NCBI RefSeq assembly: GCF_004005375.1
Contig: NZ_RZUF01000023.1
Location: forward strand, 23,595-87,594
Reading direction: 5' to 3'
Length of the DNA stretch: 64,000 nucleotides
Source of the DNA: Rheinheimera sediminis
GTDB taxonomy: Bacteria; Pseudomonadota; Gammaproteobacteria; Enterobacterales; Alteromonadaceae
Of this stretch, positions 33,966 through 44,638 are shown piece by piece; position 1 is the stretch's first letter; each line of letters begins with the position of its first letter. The notes under the pieces were generated by a model. It did not search any database. It was given only the letters and a program-made list of their open reading frames with translations, and was not told where the DNA came from. Made by a program: the position numbers and the translations under genes.

Positions 33966-36900
33966 TTACACCCCCGTTACGGCTTTCATATGGTCGATAA
34001 TGCTGCAAATCTTGCTGGCTGCAACAGATTGTTGTTCAGCCAAGCTACGGATACCAACAAACTCTGTATTGGTGTGCATCGCGGCTGAGGCCACAGTATC
34101 AAATTGCTGCTGTGCCTCGACTGAGTCTCGTTCTCCAGTCTCTGAATGCTGCAGCGACGCGTCGATCAGCAGGGTAATTTCTCTGGTGGCAGAGGAACTT
34201 CGCTCAGCAAGTTTTCTTACCTCACTGGCCACGACAGAGAAGCCAATCCCATGCTGCCCGGCACGAGCGGCCTCGATAGCGGCATTAAAAGCCAATAAAT
34301 TCGTTTGATTGGAAATGTCAGTAATCACTTCCAAAATATCCTGTACTTTTTTCAGATTTTTGTGCATCTCTCGCAAGGAGATTAAAGAATGCTCCAGCGA
34401 CGCTTTTCCTTTCTGACCCGAGGCCAGAAAAAATTCCGCCTGTTGTCGAGCTGCATTAATTTTTTGATCCGTAAGCTGCATACCTTGCACTAGCGCGTCC
34501 ATTTCATCCGACATCTGTACAGATTGATGCACTATTCTCTGTTCAAGCTGAACTTCTTTGGTGACATCATAGGCATATTTGATGATTTTGGTTACTTTGC
34601 AATTTAAATCAAAAATAGGGTTGTAGGTTGCCTGGATCCACACATCACGATTGTATTTACCGACCCGGTGGAAACGCCCGGTGATAAATTCCCCTTCATT
34701 CAATCGTTGCCAGAAACTGCGGTACTCTTCGCTGTGTGTGTACTCTGCGGAGCAAAAAATGCTGTGATGATGACCTTGTACTTCACGTAACGTGTAGCCC
34801 ATAGCGGTGAGGAAATTTCTGTTGGCGTTATGTACATTCCCATCTAAGTCAAACTCGATCACGGCCAAACCTTTATTGATAGCCGCAACCTTGGCTTCAA
34901 ACTCTGCATTGCGCTGTTTCAGCTCGGTTACATCACTGGCAAATTTAACTACTTTGACGACTTTACCCATATGATCAAAGACCGGATTGTAGGTTGCCTG
35001 AATCCAAACATCCCGCCCTGTTCTGGTCAGGCGCTTAAATTCACCGCTTTGATATTCGCCACGCGCCAAATGATCCCAAAATGTCTGATATTCAGTGGAT
35101 GCAGCTTCATCCTGAGTTATGAAGATCCTATGATGCATGCCACGGATATCCTCTAACCTGTAATTCATCAGGTTTAAGAAGTTATCATTAGCGGTTAACA
35201 CTTTGCCATGCACGTCAAATTCAATCACTGCCTGAGAGCGTTGAATAGCCGTGATTTTTCCTTCGTTATCCATCCGTTCACGTTTTAAATCCGTGATGTC
35301 TTTGCACAGTACCAACACTTTATGGAGCTGGCCATCCAGTCCCATAAGCGGACTGAATACCGCATCAAACCACACCTCACCTCTGCTGCCTTTGCAACGA
35401 AACTCTGTGGTACTAGATTTACCGTCGCGCAGTAAAGTCCAGAGATGTTGGTGCTGTGCTATATCGCGTTCATCGTCATATAAGAAATCATTTTCGGCTC
35501 TGCCAATTAAATCCAGCTTGCTGTAACCGAGCGCTTTTTCAAATAAGACATTGGCCGATTGAATATAACCAAGCCGATCAAACTCAAACAAGCAGTTGCT
35601 TTTTGAAACGGCATCGAGCTGAGTCTGAACCTCCAAATGTTGTAACTTTTCCGCCGTAATGTCGGTGCAAAATTTAACCACCTTCACAACTTGACCATCT
35701 AAATTGAACACCGGGTTGTAACTAGCTTGTAGCCAAACAGGTCCACCGGATTTATTCAATCGCAAAAATTCCCCCTGGATTGTCTCTCCTTTACTTAACT
35801 TCGACCAAAATGCTTTATATTCCTGCGATTGCGCTTCCGTTTTGTCGACGAATAGTCTGTGATGCTGGCCTTTTATTTCTGTTTCGCTATAGCCAGTCGC
35901 CTTGAGAAAGTTGGTATTTGCAGCCAGAACAACGCCATGGGTATCAAACTCTATAATCCCCTGTGCACGGTCTATCGCTGTTAAACGTGCTTTGTTATCC
36001 AGTGCCGCTAGTTTGTCAGCGGTGATGTCTATAGCCAACTCAACAATCTTGTAGGGGAGCCCATCTATGCCCAAAACCGGTGTATAACTCGCCTGAAACC
36101 ATACAGGTATGCCACGACTATCGTAATAATGAAACTCACCTTGTTGCTCTTCACCAGCCTTTAGTTTTTGCCAAAACACTTCATAATCGAAGCTATTGGC
36201 ATAGTCATCAGACACAAAAATCCGGTGATTTTTGTGTCTTAATTGTTCGTGACTATAAGACATCACCTCGAGAAAACGTTTATTGGCGCTGAGGATTTGG
36301 CCCTGTAAATCAAACTCTATTAAAGCAAGGCTATGATTCAGAGCCTGCTGCATGGCATGCTCCTCCAACGCTTTAAGTTTGTCCCGCGTAATATCCCGGG
36401 CAATTTTTATCACCTTATAGATAGTACCTTCCTGATCGTACACCGGACTAAATACAGCATTAAACCAAATAATATCGCCTGATTTCGTGCGGCGTTCAAA
36501 TTCTCCGCTTTGCGTTTTACCTTCTTTCAGTTTTTGCCAGAACTCATCATAAGCAGCACTGCTGGCAAACTCAGGTAAACAAAACATGCGTTGGCATTCG
36601 CCTATGACTTCGGTTTTCAAATAACCCATTTTTTCCAGAAAAATAGAGTTTGCTGTCACCACTGTGCCATCAGGTTTAAACTCGACAACTGCCTGAGTAT
36701 TATTAATAGCGATAAGTTTAGCGTTATCTTCTAAAGCTTTATGGCTGTTATCCGTCACTTTACAGGCAATACAAAGAATGCGTTCCAATACCTCCTGGTT
36801 GTAATGCGGCAAAAATGAAGCGTGCAAATACTGGGTGCCACCATCTGCTTTATAAAACAAACAATCAGCAGAAACATGTTTGCCATTGCGAATGCCCTGC

Positions 36901-37118
36901 CACCAGTACTCGAAGTCAACATCATGACCAGAAGGGTCCAGTAGCTGACGGATTGATTTACCCGCTAAGTCAGCGGCACTGTAGCCTAATAAATCGCAAA
37001 AAGGCTGATCAACCTCTTTGATAAAGCCATCCTGATTGAGCTCCAGCATAGGGCAATACTGGTATAAGGTCGCGGCAAAAGTCTCTAAACGAGGTCCTGA
37101 TGTTTGTTGCATAGCCAT
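33966..37118 (-). CDS. Soluble chemoreceptor with seven PAS domains (BdlA-like)
   Basis: Cytoplasmic receptor of 1050 residues without membrane segments. Seven PAS domains follow one another at about 120-residue spacing (from about 15 to 860). Repeats 3, 4, 6 and 7 share the H/HHRxF-type motif (NHRIF, HHRLF, HHRIF, HHSIF), FWxxLxxGE, WxQAxYxPV and KxxxxxxDIT seen in Pseudomonas BdlA. The final 190 residues form a short MCP signalling hairpin with [20 protein letters not shown] at its tip. PAS repeats of this kind bind haem or flavin in related proteins, so redox or oxygen sensing is possible. The start has AGAGG ahead. The triple-CheW gene follows directly. Confidence 0.93.
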   Translation of the reverse strand: MAMQQTSGPRLETFAATLYQYCPMLELNQDGFIKEVDQPFCDLLGYSAADLAGKSIRQLLDPSGHDVDFEYWWQGIRNGKHVSADCLFYKADGGTQYLHASFLPHYNQEVLERILCIACKVTDNSHKALEDNAKLIAINNTQAVVEFKPDGTVVTANSIFLEKMGYLKTEVIGECQRMFCLPEFASSAAYDEFWQKLKEGKTQSGEFERRTKSGDIIWFNAVFSPVYDQEGTIYKVIKIARDITRDKLKALEEHAMQQALNHSLALIEFDLQGQILSANKRFLEVMSYSHEQLRHKNHRIFVSDDYANSFDYEVFWQKLKAGEEQQGEFHYYDSRGIPVWFQASYTPVLGIDGLPYKIVELAIDITADKLAALDNKARLTAIDRAQGIIEFDTHGVVLAANTNFLKATGYSETEIKGQHHRLFVDKTEAQSQEYKAFWSKLSKGETIQGEFLRLNKSGGPVWLQASYNPVFNLDGQVVKVVKFCTDITAEKLQHLEVQTQLDAVSKSNCLFEFDRLGYIQSANVLFEKALGYSKLDLIGRAENDFLYDDERDIAQHQHLWTLLRDGKSSTTEFRCKGSRGEVWFDAVFSPLMGLDGQLHKVLVLCKDITDLKRERMDNEGKITAIQRSQAVIEFDVHGKVLTANDNFLNLMNYRLEDIRGMHHRIFITQDEAASTEYQTFWDHLARGEYQSGEFKRLTRTGRDVWIQATYNPVFDHMGKVVKVVKFASDVTELKQRNAEFEAKVAAINKGLAVIEFDLDGNVHNANRNFLTAMGYTLREVQGHHHSIFCSAEYTHSEEYRSFWQRLNEGEFITGRFHRVGKYNRDVWIQATYNPIFDLNCKVTKIIKYAYDVTKEVQLEQRIVHQSVQMSDEMDALVQGMQLTDQKINAARQQAEFFLASGQKGKASLEHSLISLREMHKNLKKVQDILEVITDISNQTNLLAFNAAIEAARAGQHGIGFSVVASEVRKLAERSSSATREITLLIDASLQHSETGERDSVEAQQQFDTVASAAMHTNTEFVGIRSLAEQQSVAASKICSIIDHMKAVTGV

Positions 37119-37465
37119 ATTTACCTCTGAGTACGCGGCGTTGAGAGTGTAAGGTATGAAGGAGTGAATTCGAGCAAAGATACAATCAGGTTAGAACAGC
37201 ATGGCTGAATTGCAATTGACCACAATAAAATTTAACGATCCCTTAAGTTCAGTACTAGGTTTCTCGCATAGTCCATTGCATGGAGAGTATTCTGCCGACA
37301 TGGATAGAGCTGCTTTGCTTCTTATGCAACATTCTAGGCCTGACCCTGAGGTATCTCTTTGTCACTTATTTATCCGCTTTTTCTCCTTTAACAGTAAGGT
37401 TTTTCTCTACCCTCGGGTTCATTCTGGGTTTTGTTTTTTTGCGCTGACAACACAGGAGTTGATCT
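37119..37465. other. Intergenic region between PAS receptor and SGNH lipoprotein
   Basis: 347 bases between divergent genes. No gene is supported; the frame beginning at 37201 runs into the lipoprotein gene in another frame. A short AGGCCTGACCCT match to the duplication at the end of proA occurs near 37336. Promoters were not identified with confidence. Confidence 0.5.
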
Positions 37466-38281
37466 ATGGGTTCTTTCCATCAACCATTAGTCGCTTTCAT
37501 CTGCGGCATCTTCATACTAAGCACTCTGCTAACGGGTTGTGGTGGGGGCGAGGCTGTGCAGGGAGACCCGCAGCAAATAGGCACTAACTTTCCTGTGGGC
37601 GCCGAAGTGCCGGACAACCGCTATGTCGATCAGTATCAAATTTTGGTGTTTGGCAACAGCCATGTACGCTCCCACAATTTGACCGGGCTGATCCGGCAAC
37701 TCATTTTGATTGGACGACCCGGAGTGACAGTGGATATCACAGTAGCGGCTGGTGGTTCTTACCTGGATGAGCGTTTATACAACAAAGTGGATTTGGCTTT
37801 TATGCAATCGCGCAGATGGACTCATGTCATCTTACAGGGTCAGAAATACTCCACTACAGGTTTGAACAGCTATCCAATAGATGACAGCCTGATGTGGCTT
37901 AGGGCAGTAAAGGCGCAAAACGCCACCCCTGTGTTATTTCCTGAACATGGTCAGGACGGTCATAGAACTGAAGGGAGCCGCGTACACCAGTTGCATCAAA
38001 CCATAGTAGCGACTGAACCTGGTTGTATTGCACCTGTTGGCCTGGCCTGGGACAAAGTGTGGCAACAGGAACCCCAGATGGTGCTGCATGAAGCCGATGG
38101 TAATCATGCGGCATTGGCCGGTACTTTTCTGACCGCTTTGGTGTTTTACCAAAGCATTACGGGTAACAATGCCGACTTGATGGCCTATGTTCCGCAAATA
38201 TCTTTAAGCTCTGAACAACAACAGTTTTTACGTCAAATCGCTGCAGCCACTTTGCAACAGCATCCAGCCTGCCCTTTTTAA
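37466..38281 (+). CDS. SGNH/GDSL-hydrolase-like lipoprotein
   Basis: Predicted lipoprotein of 271 residues (lipobox LLTGC). After the signal peptide, ILVFGNSHVRSHN supplies the first SGNH block with the nucleophilic Ser in GNSH. VAAGGSYLDERL fits the Gly block, HVILQGQKY the Asn/Gln block, and EADGNHAALAG the C-terminal Asp-x-x-His pair. An AGGAG site precedes the start. The family covers esterases and O-acetyl-glycan hydrolases; the substrate is unknown. It stands alone, upstream of argA. Confidence 0.75.
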   Translation: MGSFHQPLVAFICGIFILSTLLTGCGGGEAVQGDPQQIGTNFPVGAEVPDNRYVDQYQILVFGNSHVRSHNLTGLIRQLILIGRPGVTVDITVAAGGSYLDERLYNKVDLAFMQSRRWTHVILQGQKYSTTGLNSYPIDDSLMWLRAVKAQNATPVLFPEHGQDGHRTEGSRVHQLHQTIVATEPGCIAPVGLAWDKVWQQEPQMVLHEADGNHAALAGTFLTALVFYQSITGNNADLMAYVPQISLSSEQQQFLRQIAAATLQQHPACPF

Positions 38282-38583
38282 TGGATTAAATTAATATTCA
38301 TGCAGCAAAGAAACATAACAACCCACAAAAATGCATACTGCAATTCAAAAGCAAGGCGTAAACCATTGATATGAAATACCTTTCACAAAAACACAGCCCC
38401 CATGCAAATTAACTGTTGGTTATTTATCCAAAATTGTTTAAAGTGCGCGCTCATTTATACTGCCCATACAGCGTCAGCCCTAGCTTTTGCATTATTTTGC
38501 TATGCTTAACTGGCTGTCGTATTGCTGTCACAAGGCAGCCCTAGTCTTATTTTTTGTTTTTGCCAGAAGGAAACAAAACCATA
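38282..38583. other. Intergenic region upstream of argA
   Basis: 302 bases, AT-rich, probably with the argA promoter. Only half-site similarity to an ARG box (TATTCATGCA near 38292) could be seen, so arginine repression is possible but not supported by a full site. Confidence 0.4.
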
Positions 38584-39903
38584 GTGCGCACTACAGAACT
38601 TGTTGATGGCTTTCGTCAATCCGCCCCTTATGTGAATTCTCACCGTGGCAAAACCTTTGTGGTGATGCTGGGTGGCGAAGCCATAGATCAGCCCGGCTTT
38701 CGCAGCATCATTAATGACATAGCTTTGCTTAATACCCTCGGCATTAAAATAGTGCTGGTGTATGGTGCCCGTCCACAAATTAATAAGGCGTTGGAAAAGG
38801 CGGGGTTAAATTGCGAATACCACAATCGTATCCGGGTTACGGATGACGATGCTTTTTCGGTGATTAAACAAGTCGCAGGGGCTTTGCAGCTGGATATTAC
38901 CGCACGTTTGTCGATGAGCTTAAGCAATACCCCTATGCACAATGCGCAAATCAACGTAGTCAGCGGCAACTTTGTCATAGCCCAGCCTTTAGGTGTCGAC
39001 GACGGCATCGACTATTTACATAGCGGCCGGGTGCGCCGCATCGATGTGCAGGGTATTCGACGTCAGTTGGATAATAACGGCATTGTGGTGATGGGCCCTG
39101 TTGCAGCATCTGTCACAGGCGAGAGCTTTAACCTGACCGCCGAAGAAATTGCCACTCAAGTGGCGATTAAACTCAAAGCGGAAAAAATTATCGGTTTTAA
39201 CGAAGCGGGCGGTATTGTGGCTGACGACGGTGATATTACCGCTGAACTGATGCCTAATTATGCCGAACACTTAATGTGGCAAATGGAACAGAAAGAAGAT
39301 GCCTGCACAGCTACTCTGGCTTTTCTGCATGCTGCTATTACCGCCTGTCGTGCTGGCGTGCCACGTTGTCACTTAGTCAGCTATGGCGAAAATGGTGCCA
39401 TGCTGCAGGAGTTATTCTCACGGGATGGTATAGGCACGCAAATTGTCACTGAAGCCGCAGAACGTTTGCGCGCTGCCAGTATTACTGATATCGGTGGTAT
39501 TCTGGATTTGATCCGGCCGCTGGAGCAGCAAGGTTTACTCGTGCGCCGCTCACGCGAACAGCTGGAGATAGAAATCGATCAGTTTGTTGTCATAGAGCGC
39601 GATGGCTTAATTATTGGCTGCGCTGCGCTTTATCCATTCCCGGAAGAAAATGTCGGCGAATTTGCCTGCTTAGCTGTACACGAGCATTACCGTGATGCTG
39701 ACCGCGGCAGCGCTTTGTTAAAAAACATTATTCAGTTGGCACGGCAGCGTAAGTATTATCGCTTGTTTGCACTGACCACCCGCAGTATTCACTGGTTCCA
39801 GGAGCATGGTTTTGAACTGGTGACTGTGCAGGACTTGCCAGAGAAAAAACAACAACTGTACAACTACCAACGCCGTTCAAAAATACTGGCGCTGGATTTA
39901 TAA
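38584..39903 (+). CDS. argA: N-acetylglutamate synthase ArgA
   Basis: First enzyme of arginine synthesis: acetyl-CoA plus glutamate gives N-acetylglutamate. It has 439 residues, close to E. coli ArgA. It begins [24 protein letters not shown], with an amino-acid-kinase-like domain (about 1-285, [22 protein letters not shown]). A GNAT acetyltransferase domain follows (about 290-439, [22 protein letters not shown]). The start is assigned to GTG 38584 because the E. coli protein begins here and AGAAGGA lies upstream. The longer frame from TTG 38554 lacks a ribosome site. The 3' end overlaps the convergent GlpD-like gene by six bases. Confidence 0.96.
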   Translation: MRTTELVDGFRQSAPYVNSHRGKTFVVMLGGEAIDQPGFRSIINDIALLNTLGIKIVLVYGARPQINKALEKAGLNCEYHNRIRVTDDDAFSVIKQVAGALQLDITARLSMSLSNTPMHNAQINVVSGNFVIAQPLGVDDGIDYLHSGRVRRIDVQGIRRQLDNNGIVVMGPVAASVTGESFNLTAEEIATQVAIKLKAEKIIGFNEAGGIVADDGDITAELMPNYAEHLMWQMEQKEDACTATLAFLHAAITACRAGVPRCHLVSYGENGAMLQELFSRDGIGTQIVTEAAERLRAASITDIGGILDLIRPLEQQGLLVRRSREQLEIEIDQFVVIERDGLIIGCAALYPFPEENVGEFACLAVHEHYRDADRGSALLKNIIQLARQRKYYRLFALTTRSIHWFQEHGFELVTVQDLPEKKQQLYNYQRRSKILALDL

Positions 39904-40980
39904 CAGCTTTTGTTGCACCTGTTGCACTACAGTCAGGGCCAAAGCTCTGGCTGTAGTCCATTTCCCACCCGAAACTGTCAATAACTGCTGTTGCCAATTC
40001 AGCGCGTATTCGCGACTGGCTGTGCTGGCGCTGTCACTGCCACCTAATAATGGCCGCACTCCGGCAAATTTACCTTGCACATCAGCTTCGTACAATTGAG
40101 TGTCAAAATAGTGGTTATACAGTTTCAATAAATATGCCTGCTCTTCGTCACTGCACTCTATAGGTTCTGCCAGATGTTGCCGCACTTCTGTGGTGCCCAC
40201 TAAAGTTTGCCCTTGATACGGCAATACAAACACAATACGGCGCTCGCCCGGCACTTCCAGCATATGACCATAACGGCTGACAGGCGGCAGCAATAAATGA
40301 CTACCCCTCACCAGATCTAACATTTGTTGTACGGGCAGTTCAGACTGCTCCAGCAACTGATTACTCCATGGGCCTGCCACATTCACCAGCAGATCAAATA
40401 CTTGCCAGTCGGAGCTATTGCCGGCAAAGACTCCACCTGTCGCCGTAATTTGACGGACAGGGCAATGCTGATGAATTTGTACTCCGGCTTTAATGGCTTG
40501 TTCAGCCACCCAGAGCCCCAGTTTTCTGTCGTCCATCTGGCCATCAAAAAACAAATAAGCCCCTGTTAACCCCTGAGTCTTGATATCAGGTGAACAGCGT
40601 TTTACTTGTTCTGCCGTCAGCCAGCGATGGCGGCCTATGCCTTTTTTACCACTCAGCACGTCATAAAGCCACAAACCCATTTTGATTTGCCAACGCGGTC
40701 TTTGGCCGTTCTGATAGATGGGATACAACAGCGGTAATCTTTTAGTTAAATGTGGCGCTTTCTTCAGCCACCAACGCCTTTCCTGCAAAGCTTCATGCAC
40801 CAGCCGAAACTCGCCCTGCTCCAGATAACGTAAACCACCATGCAGTAATTTGGAGGACGATTTACTGGTTGCCTGCATCAGCTCATCGCGTTCAAACAAA
40901 GTCACTTGATGGCCAGCCAAAGCCAGTTGCCAGGCTGAAGATAAACCGTTAATACCACCACCAATCACTGCAATTTTCAT
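39898..40980 (-). CDS. FAD-dependent glycerol-3-phosphate dehydrogenase-like oxidoreductase
   Basis: Flavoprotein of 360 residues. It has an N-terminal FAD fold ([18 protein letters not shown]), the GlpD signature [24 protein letters not shown], and [12 protein letters not shown]. It ends [18 protein letters not shown], the last FAD contact. The C-terminal helical domain of classical GlpD (about 500 residues) is missing, so this is a short family member rather than a truncation; the frame is intact. It lies tail-to-tail with argA. The electron acceptor and substrate are not certain. Confidence 0.85.
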   Translation of the reverse strand: MKIAVIGGGINGLSSAWQLALAGHQVTLFERDELMQATSKSSSKLLHGGLRYLEQGEFRLVHEALQERRWWLKKAPHLTKRLPLLYPIYQNGQRPRWQIKMGLWLYDVLSGKKGIGRHRWLTAEQVKRCSPDIKTQGLTGAYLFFDGQMDDRKLGLWVAEQAIKAGVQIHQHCPVRQITATGGVFAGNSSDWQVFDLLVNVAGPWSNQLLEQSELPVQQMLDLVRGSHLLLPPVSRYGHMLEVPGERRIVFVLPYQGQTLVGTTEVRQHLAEPIECSDEEQAYLLKLYNHYFDTQLYEADVQGKFAGVRPLLGGSDSASTASREYALNWQQQLLTVSGGKWTTARALALTVVQQVQQKLL

Positions 40981-41256
40981 AGTACACCGGCCCAGAGTAA
41001 GGATTTAACAAATCTGCATCTGGGAAAATCTGTGTCGAATGTTTCAAAGTTCACTAACTCAATCCTATGTATGAAGCAAAGCCCAGAGTCATGCTTAGTT
41101 ATGTACTGAATGAATACCTGGATTTTCTGCAAGCCCTGAGCTTATCTAAGCAAAGTATTTGTCTTCTGTCGAACCTGAACTATCAGTCTCAGCTGGCCTT
41201 GACTTTCCTCCTTAAGCAATTAATGTCAATACATCAGGCAATTTTTAGGATCGCCC

Positions 41257-42018
41257 ATGCGCAGCTACCTGGGACTGCTTTACATCTCGTTGTTCTGTCC
41301 AGTGGCAGTGGCTGAACCTTTGGTACTTTTTACTGAAGAATTTTTTCCTTATAACTATACAGAAAACAACAAAGTGCAGGGTGTGAACGCCGATCTGTTG
41401 CGCCAGGCCTGTGCCAAAGCCAAACTGGTTTGTACATTCGAGTCCTTACCCTGGTTAAGGGCTTACGAATCGGCCTTGCACAAAGCTGAAAGCGGTTTAT
41501 TCTCGACAGCACGAACCCCCAAAAGAGAACCGCAGTTTCACTGGATCGGACCTCTGGCTTCTTCCACCACGTATTTGTACCGACTAAAAAGCAGGCCTGA
41601 AGTGAATCCGCTGGATTTGGAACAAGCAAAAGCCTTTGGCATTGCCGTTACTCATGGCGATATCTTTGAAGAGTATCTGCACCAACAAGGCTATATTTTG
41701 GGCCAGAACCTGTTGTTGGTTACCAGAAAAACAGATGCTATTCCGTTATTTTTAGCCGGAAAAATAGATTTGCTCATTGGGTCTGAGCAAGTCATTGGTA
41801 GCTGGATGTCTACCTATGGCAGAACAAGGGCAGATGTCGAAACTGTAATGGATATCTCTTTTATCGGACAAAACTACTTGGCCCTGAACCGAAAAGTATC
41901 AGCGACCACTCTGAGATCACTGCAAAGGGCTATCGAGCAACTGGTTAAACAAGGAGAAATGGAGCGCCTGATCAGGCACTACCAAAGCAGGACTATGCCG
42001 CCTCAACGGGGGCCTTGA
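41257..42018 (+). CDS. Periplasmic substrate-binding-like protein (SBP family 3)
   Basis: Secreted protein of 253 residues with a signal peptide (about 1-19, ending AVA). It has the two-lobe pattern of polar-amino-acid-type binding proteins (LVLFTEEFFPYNYTENNKVQGVNADLLRQAC and LFLAGKIDLLIGSEQV). No ABC permease or ATPase is adjacent. Many such orphan proteins in this group of bacteria have unknown ligands. The stop lies inside a long hairpin at 42011-42045. Confidence 0.82.
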   Translation: MRSYLGLLYISLFCPVAVAEPLVLFTEEFFPYNYTENNKVQGVNADLLRQACAKAKLVCTFESLPWLRAYESALHKAESGLFSTARTPKREPQFHWIGPLASSTTYLYRLKSRPEVNPLDLEQAKAFGIAVTHGDIFEEYLHQQGYILGQNLLLVTRKTDAIPLFLAGKIDLLIGSEQVIGSWMSTYGRTRADVETVMDISFIGQNYLALNRKVSATTLRSLQRAIEQLVKQGEMERLIRHYQSRTMPPQRGP

Positions 42019-42045
42019 ATGTTGAATGATTCAATATTCAAGGCC
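42011..42045. terminator. Long inverted repeat overlapping the stop of the binding-protein gene
   Basis: Seventeen-base arms around a central base: GGCCTTGAATGTTGAAT (42011-42027) and ATTCAATATTCAAGGCC (42029-42045). There is one G·U-compatible mismatch. It overlaps the TGA of the binding-protein gene. The T-run of a classical terminator is missing, so a REP-like or convergent stop role is possible. Confidence 0.55.
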
Positions 42046-42092
42046 TGACCCTAAGAGCGGGTTTGCAAGGCCTGACCCTAAGAGCGGGTTTG
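42039..42092. repeat. Exact 27-base tandem duplication at the 3' end of proA
   Basis: The 27-base unit beginning CAAGGCCTGACCCTAAGAGC occurs twice without change (42039-42065 and 42066-42092). The second copy contains the last codons and stop of proA; the first is a non-coding duplicate downstream of it. Confidence 0.9.
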
Positions 42093-43337
42093 GCCATCGC
42101 CTATCACTATATACTTTTCAGTAGTCAAAGACTCCAGCCCCATAGGGCCATAAGCATGCAGCTTAGAGGTAGAAATACCAATTTCTGCCCCTAACCCCAG
42201 CTCGCCGCCATCACTAAAGCGCGAGGACGCATTCACCATCACCACAGCGCTGTTAATTTGCTTTAAAAAACGCTGTGCAGTGCTGATGTCCTGAGTGCAA
42301 ATCACCTCGGTATGGCCTGAGCTGTGGCGCTGAATATGAGCCACAGCTTCGTCGTAACCTGCCACTGTTTTCACCGAGATGGCTAAACGCAAATATTCAG
42401 TATCAAACTGGGTATCATCCGCTTTAGTTGCAGTGGCAAAATAAGGCAGAGACAAATCGCAGGCAAAAACATCCACCTGCTTTTGTTCAAAAGCGGCGGA
42501 CACCAAAGCTAAGAACTCTGGCGCTATCGCCTGATGCACCAGTAAAGTTTCCAGCGCATTACACACTCCAGGCCGCTGAGTTTTGCCGTTGAGCAACAAG
42601 GCCATGGCTTTATCCAGATCGGCGGCTTTATCCACATACAAATGGCAAATGCCTTTGTAATGCTGGATCACCGGAATTTTACTGTTGTCGCTGACAAAAT
42701 GAATCAAACCTTCGCCACCTCTGGGTATCACTAAATCGACACTGTCTTTTTGTTGCAGTAATTCCAGCAATAAAGCCCGGTCCGGGTCCGGTATTACACT
42801 AATGGCAGCTGGGTTAATACCTTGCTGCTGCATGGCTTTATGCAGCGAAGCAGCAATAGCCAGGCTGGACTGCAAGGCTTCACGGCCACCGCGCAGAATC
42901 ACCGCATTACCAGACTTTAAACACAAAGCACCAGCGTCTGCTGTGACATTAGGCCGGGCTTCGTAAATCATCGCGATCACACCGAGCGGAATACGCATTT
43001 TACCGACCTGAATACCATTAGGCCTGGGTGCCATTTGACGGATTTGGCCTACAGGATCTGGCAAAGCTGCTATGTAACGCACTGCATTAGCTAAGGTTTT
43101 TATCCGATCTTCAGTCAGCAATAAGCGGTCCAGCATAGCGTCAGCTAACTGCTTTTCGCGCCCTGCCGCCATATCTTTGGCATTGCCAGCCAGGATCAAG
43201 GCAGTATCGGCTTCCAGCTGATCAGCCATCACCAGCAATAGCTGGTTTTTCGCGGTTTCAGATAATTGTGCCAGCTGCAAGGCGGCTTGTTTTGCCTCTT
43301 GGCAAATGGCTTTAATATTTACACTTGTCATGCTCAA
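42078..43337 (-). CDS. proA: Gamma-glutamyl phosphate reductase ProA
   Basis: Second enzyme of proline synthesis, reducing glutamyl-5-phosphate to glutamate semialdehyde with NADPH. It has 419 residues, normal length. Motifs include LGVIAMIYEARPNVTADAG, KSGNAVILRGGREA, the active-site Cys region TQRPGVCNALETLLVH, and FSDGGELGLGAEIGISTSKLHAYGPMG. Its start overlaps the end of proB by four bases (ATGA). The terminal codons lie in the second half of a 27-base duplication. Confidence 0.97.
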   Translation of the reverse strand: MSMTSVNIKAICQEAKQAALQLAQLSETAKNQLLLVMADQLEADTALILAGNAKDMAAGREKQLADAMLDRLLLTEDRIKTLANAVRYIAALPDPVGQIRQMAPRPNGIQVGKMRIPLGVIAMIYEARPNVTADAGALCLKSGNAVILRGGREALQSSLAIAASLHKAMQQQGINPAAISVIPDPDRALLLELLQQKDSVDLVIPRGGEGLIHFVSDNSKIPVIQHYKGICHLYVDKAADLDKAMALLLNGKTQRPGVCNALETLLVHQAIAPEFLALVSAAFEQKQVDVFACDLSLPYFATATKADDTQFDTEYLRLAISVKTVAGYDEAVAHIQRHSSGHTEVICTQDISTAQRFLKQINSAVVMVNASSRFSDGGELGLGAEIGISTSKLHAYGPMGLESLTTEKYIVIGDGQTRS

Positions 43338-44452
43338 CTCTCTACCAGCGCTAAATCATCGCGGTGCACCACCACTTCACTTGGGCAATAACCCAAAATA
43401 CTTTCAATCTGCTGGCTATGCACACCACGGATTTTACCAAGCTCAGATACACTGTATTGACTGATGCCTTTGGCTAGTTGCTTGCCCGCCTCGTCACATA
43501 GCCAAATAGCGTCACCTTTATCAAAATCACCGCTGATACTGCTGATGCCTTTGGGCAGTAAAGACGCACCTTTGTGTAATAGCGCCTGCACTGCGCCGCT
43601 GTCCAGCTTTAGCTCGCCCCGCGTTTTTAAACTGTGCAATAACCAGTGCTTTTTTGCACTGATGCGTTCCTGCTGTTTATGAAACAAAGTGCCACAGGCT
43701 TTGCCTGCTAAAAGTGCGGCAAAACTATCAGCTTTTTGGCCATTAATAATTAAGGTATCAATGCCTTGTGACGTGGCTTTACTGGCGGCCTGCAATTTGG
43801 TGGTCATGCCACCGGTGCCAATGGCATGATGACTGCCACCGGCCATGGCATAAATCTCAGGCGTGATTTGGTGTACTTCAGGAATAAGCAACGCATTGCT
43901 GTCTGAACGTGGATTGGCAGTATATAAACCATCGACATCTGAGCAAATAATCAAAGCATCGGCATCGACAACAGTGGCCACCAAAGCCGCCAGATTATCG
44001 TTATCCCCGACTTTCAACTCAGCTGTCGCCACTGTGTCATTTTCATTGACGATAGGAAGTACACCGTGATCCAGCAAAGTACGCAGCGTATTGTGGATAT
44101 TTAAATAGCGGTTACGATGCTGTAAATCGTCATGCGTCAGCAAAATTTGTGCGCAATCAAAATCCAGCAAGTTACGCCAGCTTTGCATCATACGGGTTTG
44201 ACCAACAGCAGCCATAGCTTGTTTGACATTAATGGGTAAGGGGTGATGGGCAAAGGGAATGGCTGCGCGGCCTGCCGCCACACTACCTGAAGACACCAAT
44301 ACCACTTCAACCCCCTGTTGCCTGCATTCGCTGATAAACCCAGCAATCGCCAGCAAATAACGGGTGGAGCAACCTTTTGCTTCTGGTGCAATCAGGGCAC
44401 TGCCCACTTTTAATACCAGACGTCGCCACTTTAACCCAGCCATAACACCCAT
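43334..44452 (-). CDS. proB: Glutamate 5-kinase ProB
   Basis: First enzyme of proline synthesis, phosphorylating glutamate. It has 372 residues with an amino-acid-kinase domain (about 5-265: LVLKVGSALIAP, VLVSSGSVAAGRA, PIVNENDTVATAELKVGDNDNLAA, GTGGMTTKLQAA). A C-terminal PUA domain (about 285-365) includes LPKGISSISGDFDKGDAI. GGAG precedes the ATG. It forms an operon with proA. A palindrome upstream (44493-44510) may be a regulatory site shared with the divergent lipoprotein. Confidence 0.97.
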   Translation of the reverse strand: MGVMAGLKWRRLVLKVGSALIAPEAKGCSTRYLLAIAGFISECRQQGVEVVLVSSGSVAAGRAAIPFAHHPLPINVKQAMAAVGQTRMMQSWRNLLDFDCAQILLTHDDLQHRNRYLNIHNTLRTLLDHGVLPIVNENDTVATAELKVGDNDNLAALVATVVDADALIICSDVDGLYTANPRSDSNALLIPEVHQITPEIYAMAGGSHHAIGTGGMTTKLQAASKATSQGIDTLIINGQKADSFAALLAGKACGTLFHKQQERISAKKHWLLHSLKTRGELKLDSGAVQALLHKGASLLPKGISSISGDFDKGDAIWLCDEAGKQLAKGISQYSVSELGKIRGVHSQQIESILGYCPSEVVVHRDDLALVES

Positions 44453-44492
44453 TTATCTCCAGTTATAATTTAACCACCCGAGCATACCTATT

Positions 44493-44510
44493 TAGACGTA
44501 TATATGTCTA
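44493..44510. promoter_or_regulatory. 18-base near-palindrome between proB and the OmpA-like gene
   Basis: TAGACGTATATATGTCTA is self-complementary except for one position pair. It reads as two abutting eight-base boxes like the MetJ consensus AGACGTCT (7/8 and 6/8 matches). It is 41 bases upstream of proB and 129 upstream of the divergent gene. Confidence 0.35.
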
Positions 44511-44638
44511 TAGCCTTCGTACTTGCGACCACAGCGGCGTTGACTGCGTGCTCTCGCCCATTTCTACTGCAAAATAGTTCAGCGCTAATTCAGTTCTACC
44601 AGGGTAGAATTACCTCACAAAAATTCAGGAGAGTTCGT

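Noticed and set aside
37201..37587. 128-residue reading frame upstream of the SGNH lipoprotein
   Set aside because: It overlaps the lipoprotein gene in another frame, has no ribosome site, and its composition does not resemble a protein family.
39898..40980. Truncated pseudogene of glpD
   Set aside because: The frame is intact, ends with the final FAD-contact block, and short GlpD-like proteins exist, so it is treated as a complete short family member.
41067..41315. 82-residue reading frame ahead of the binding protein
   Set aside because: It overlaps the binding protein's start and signal peptide in another frame and has no ribosome site.
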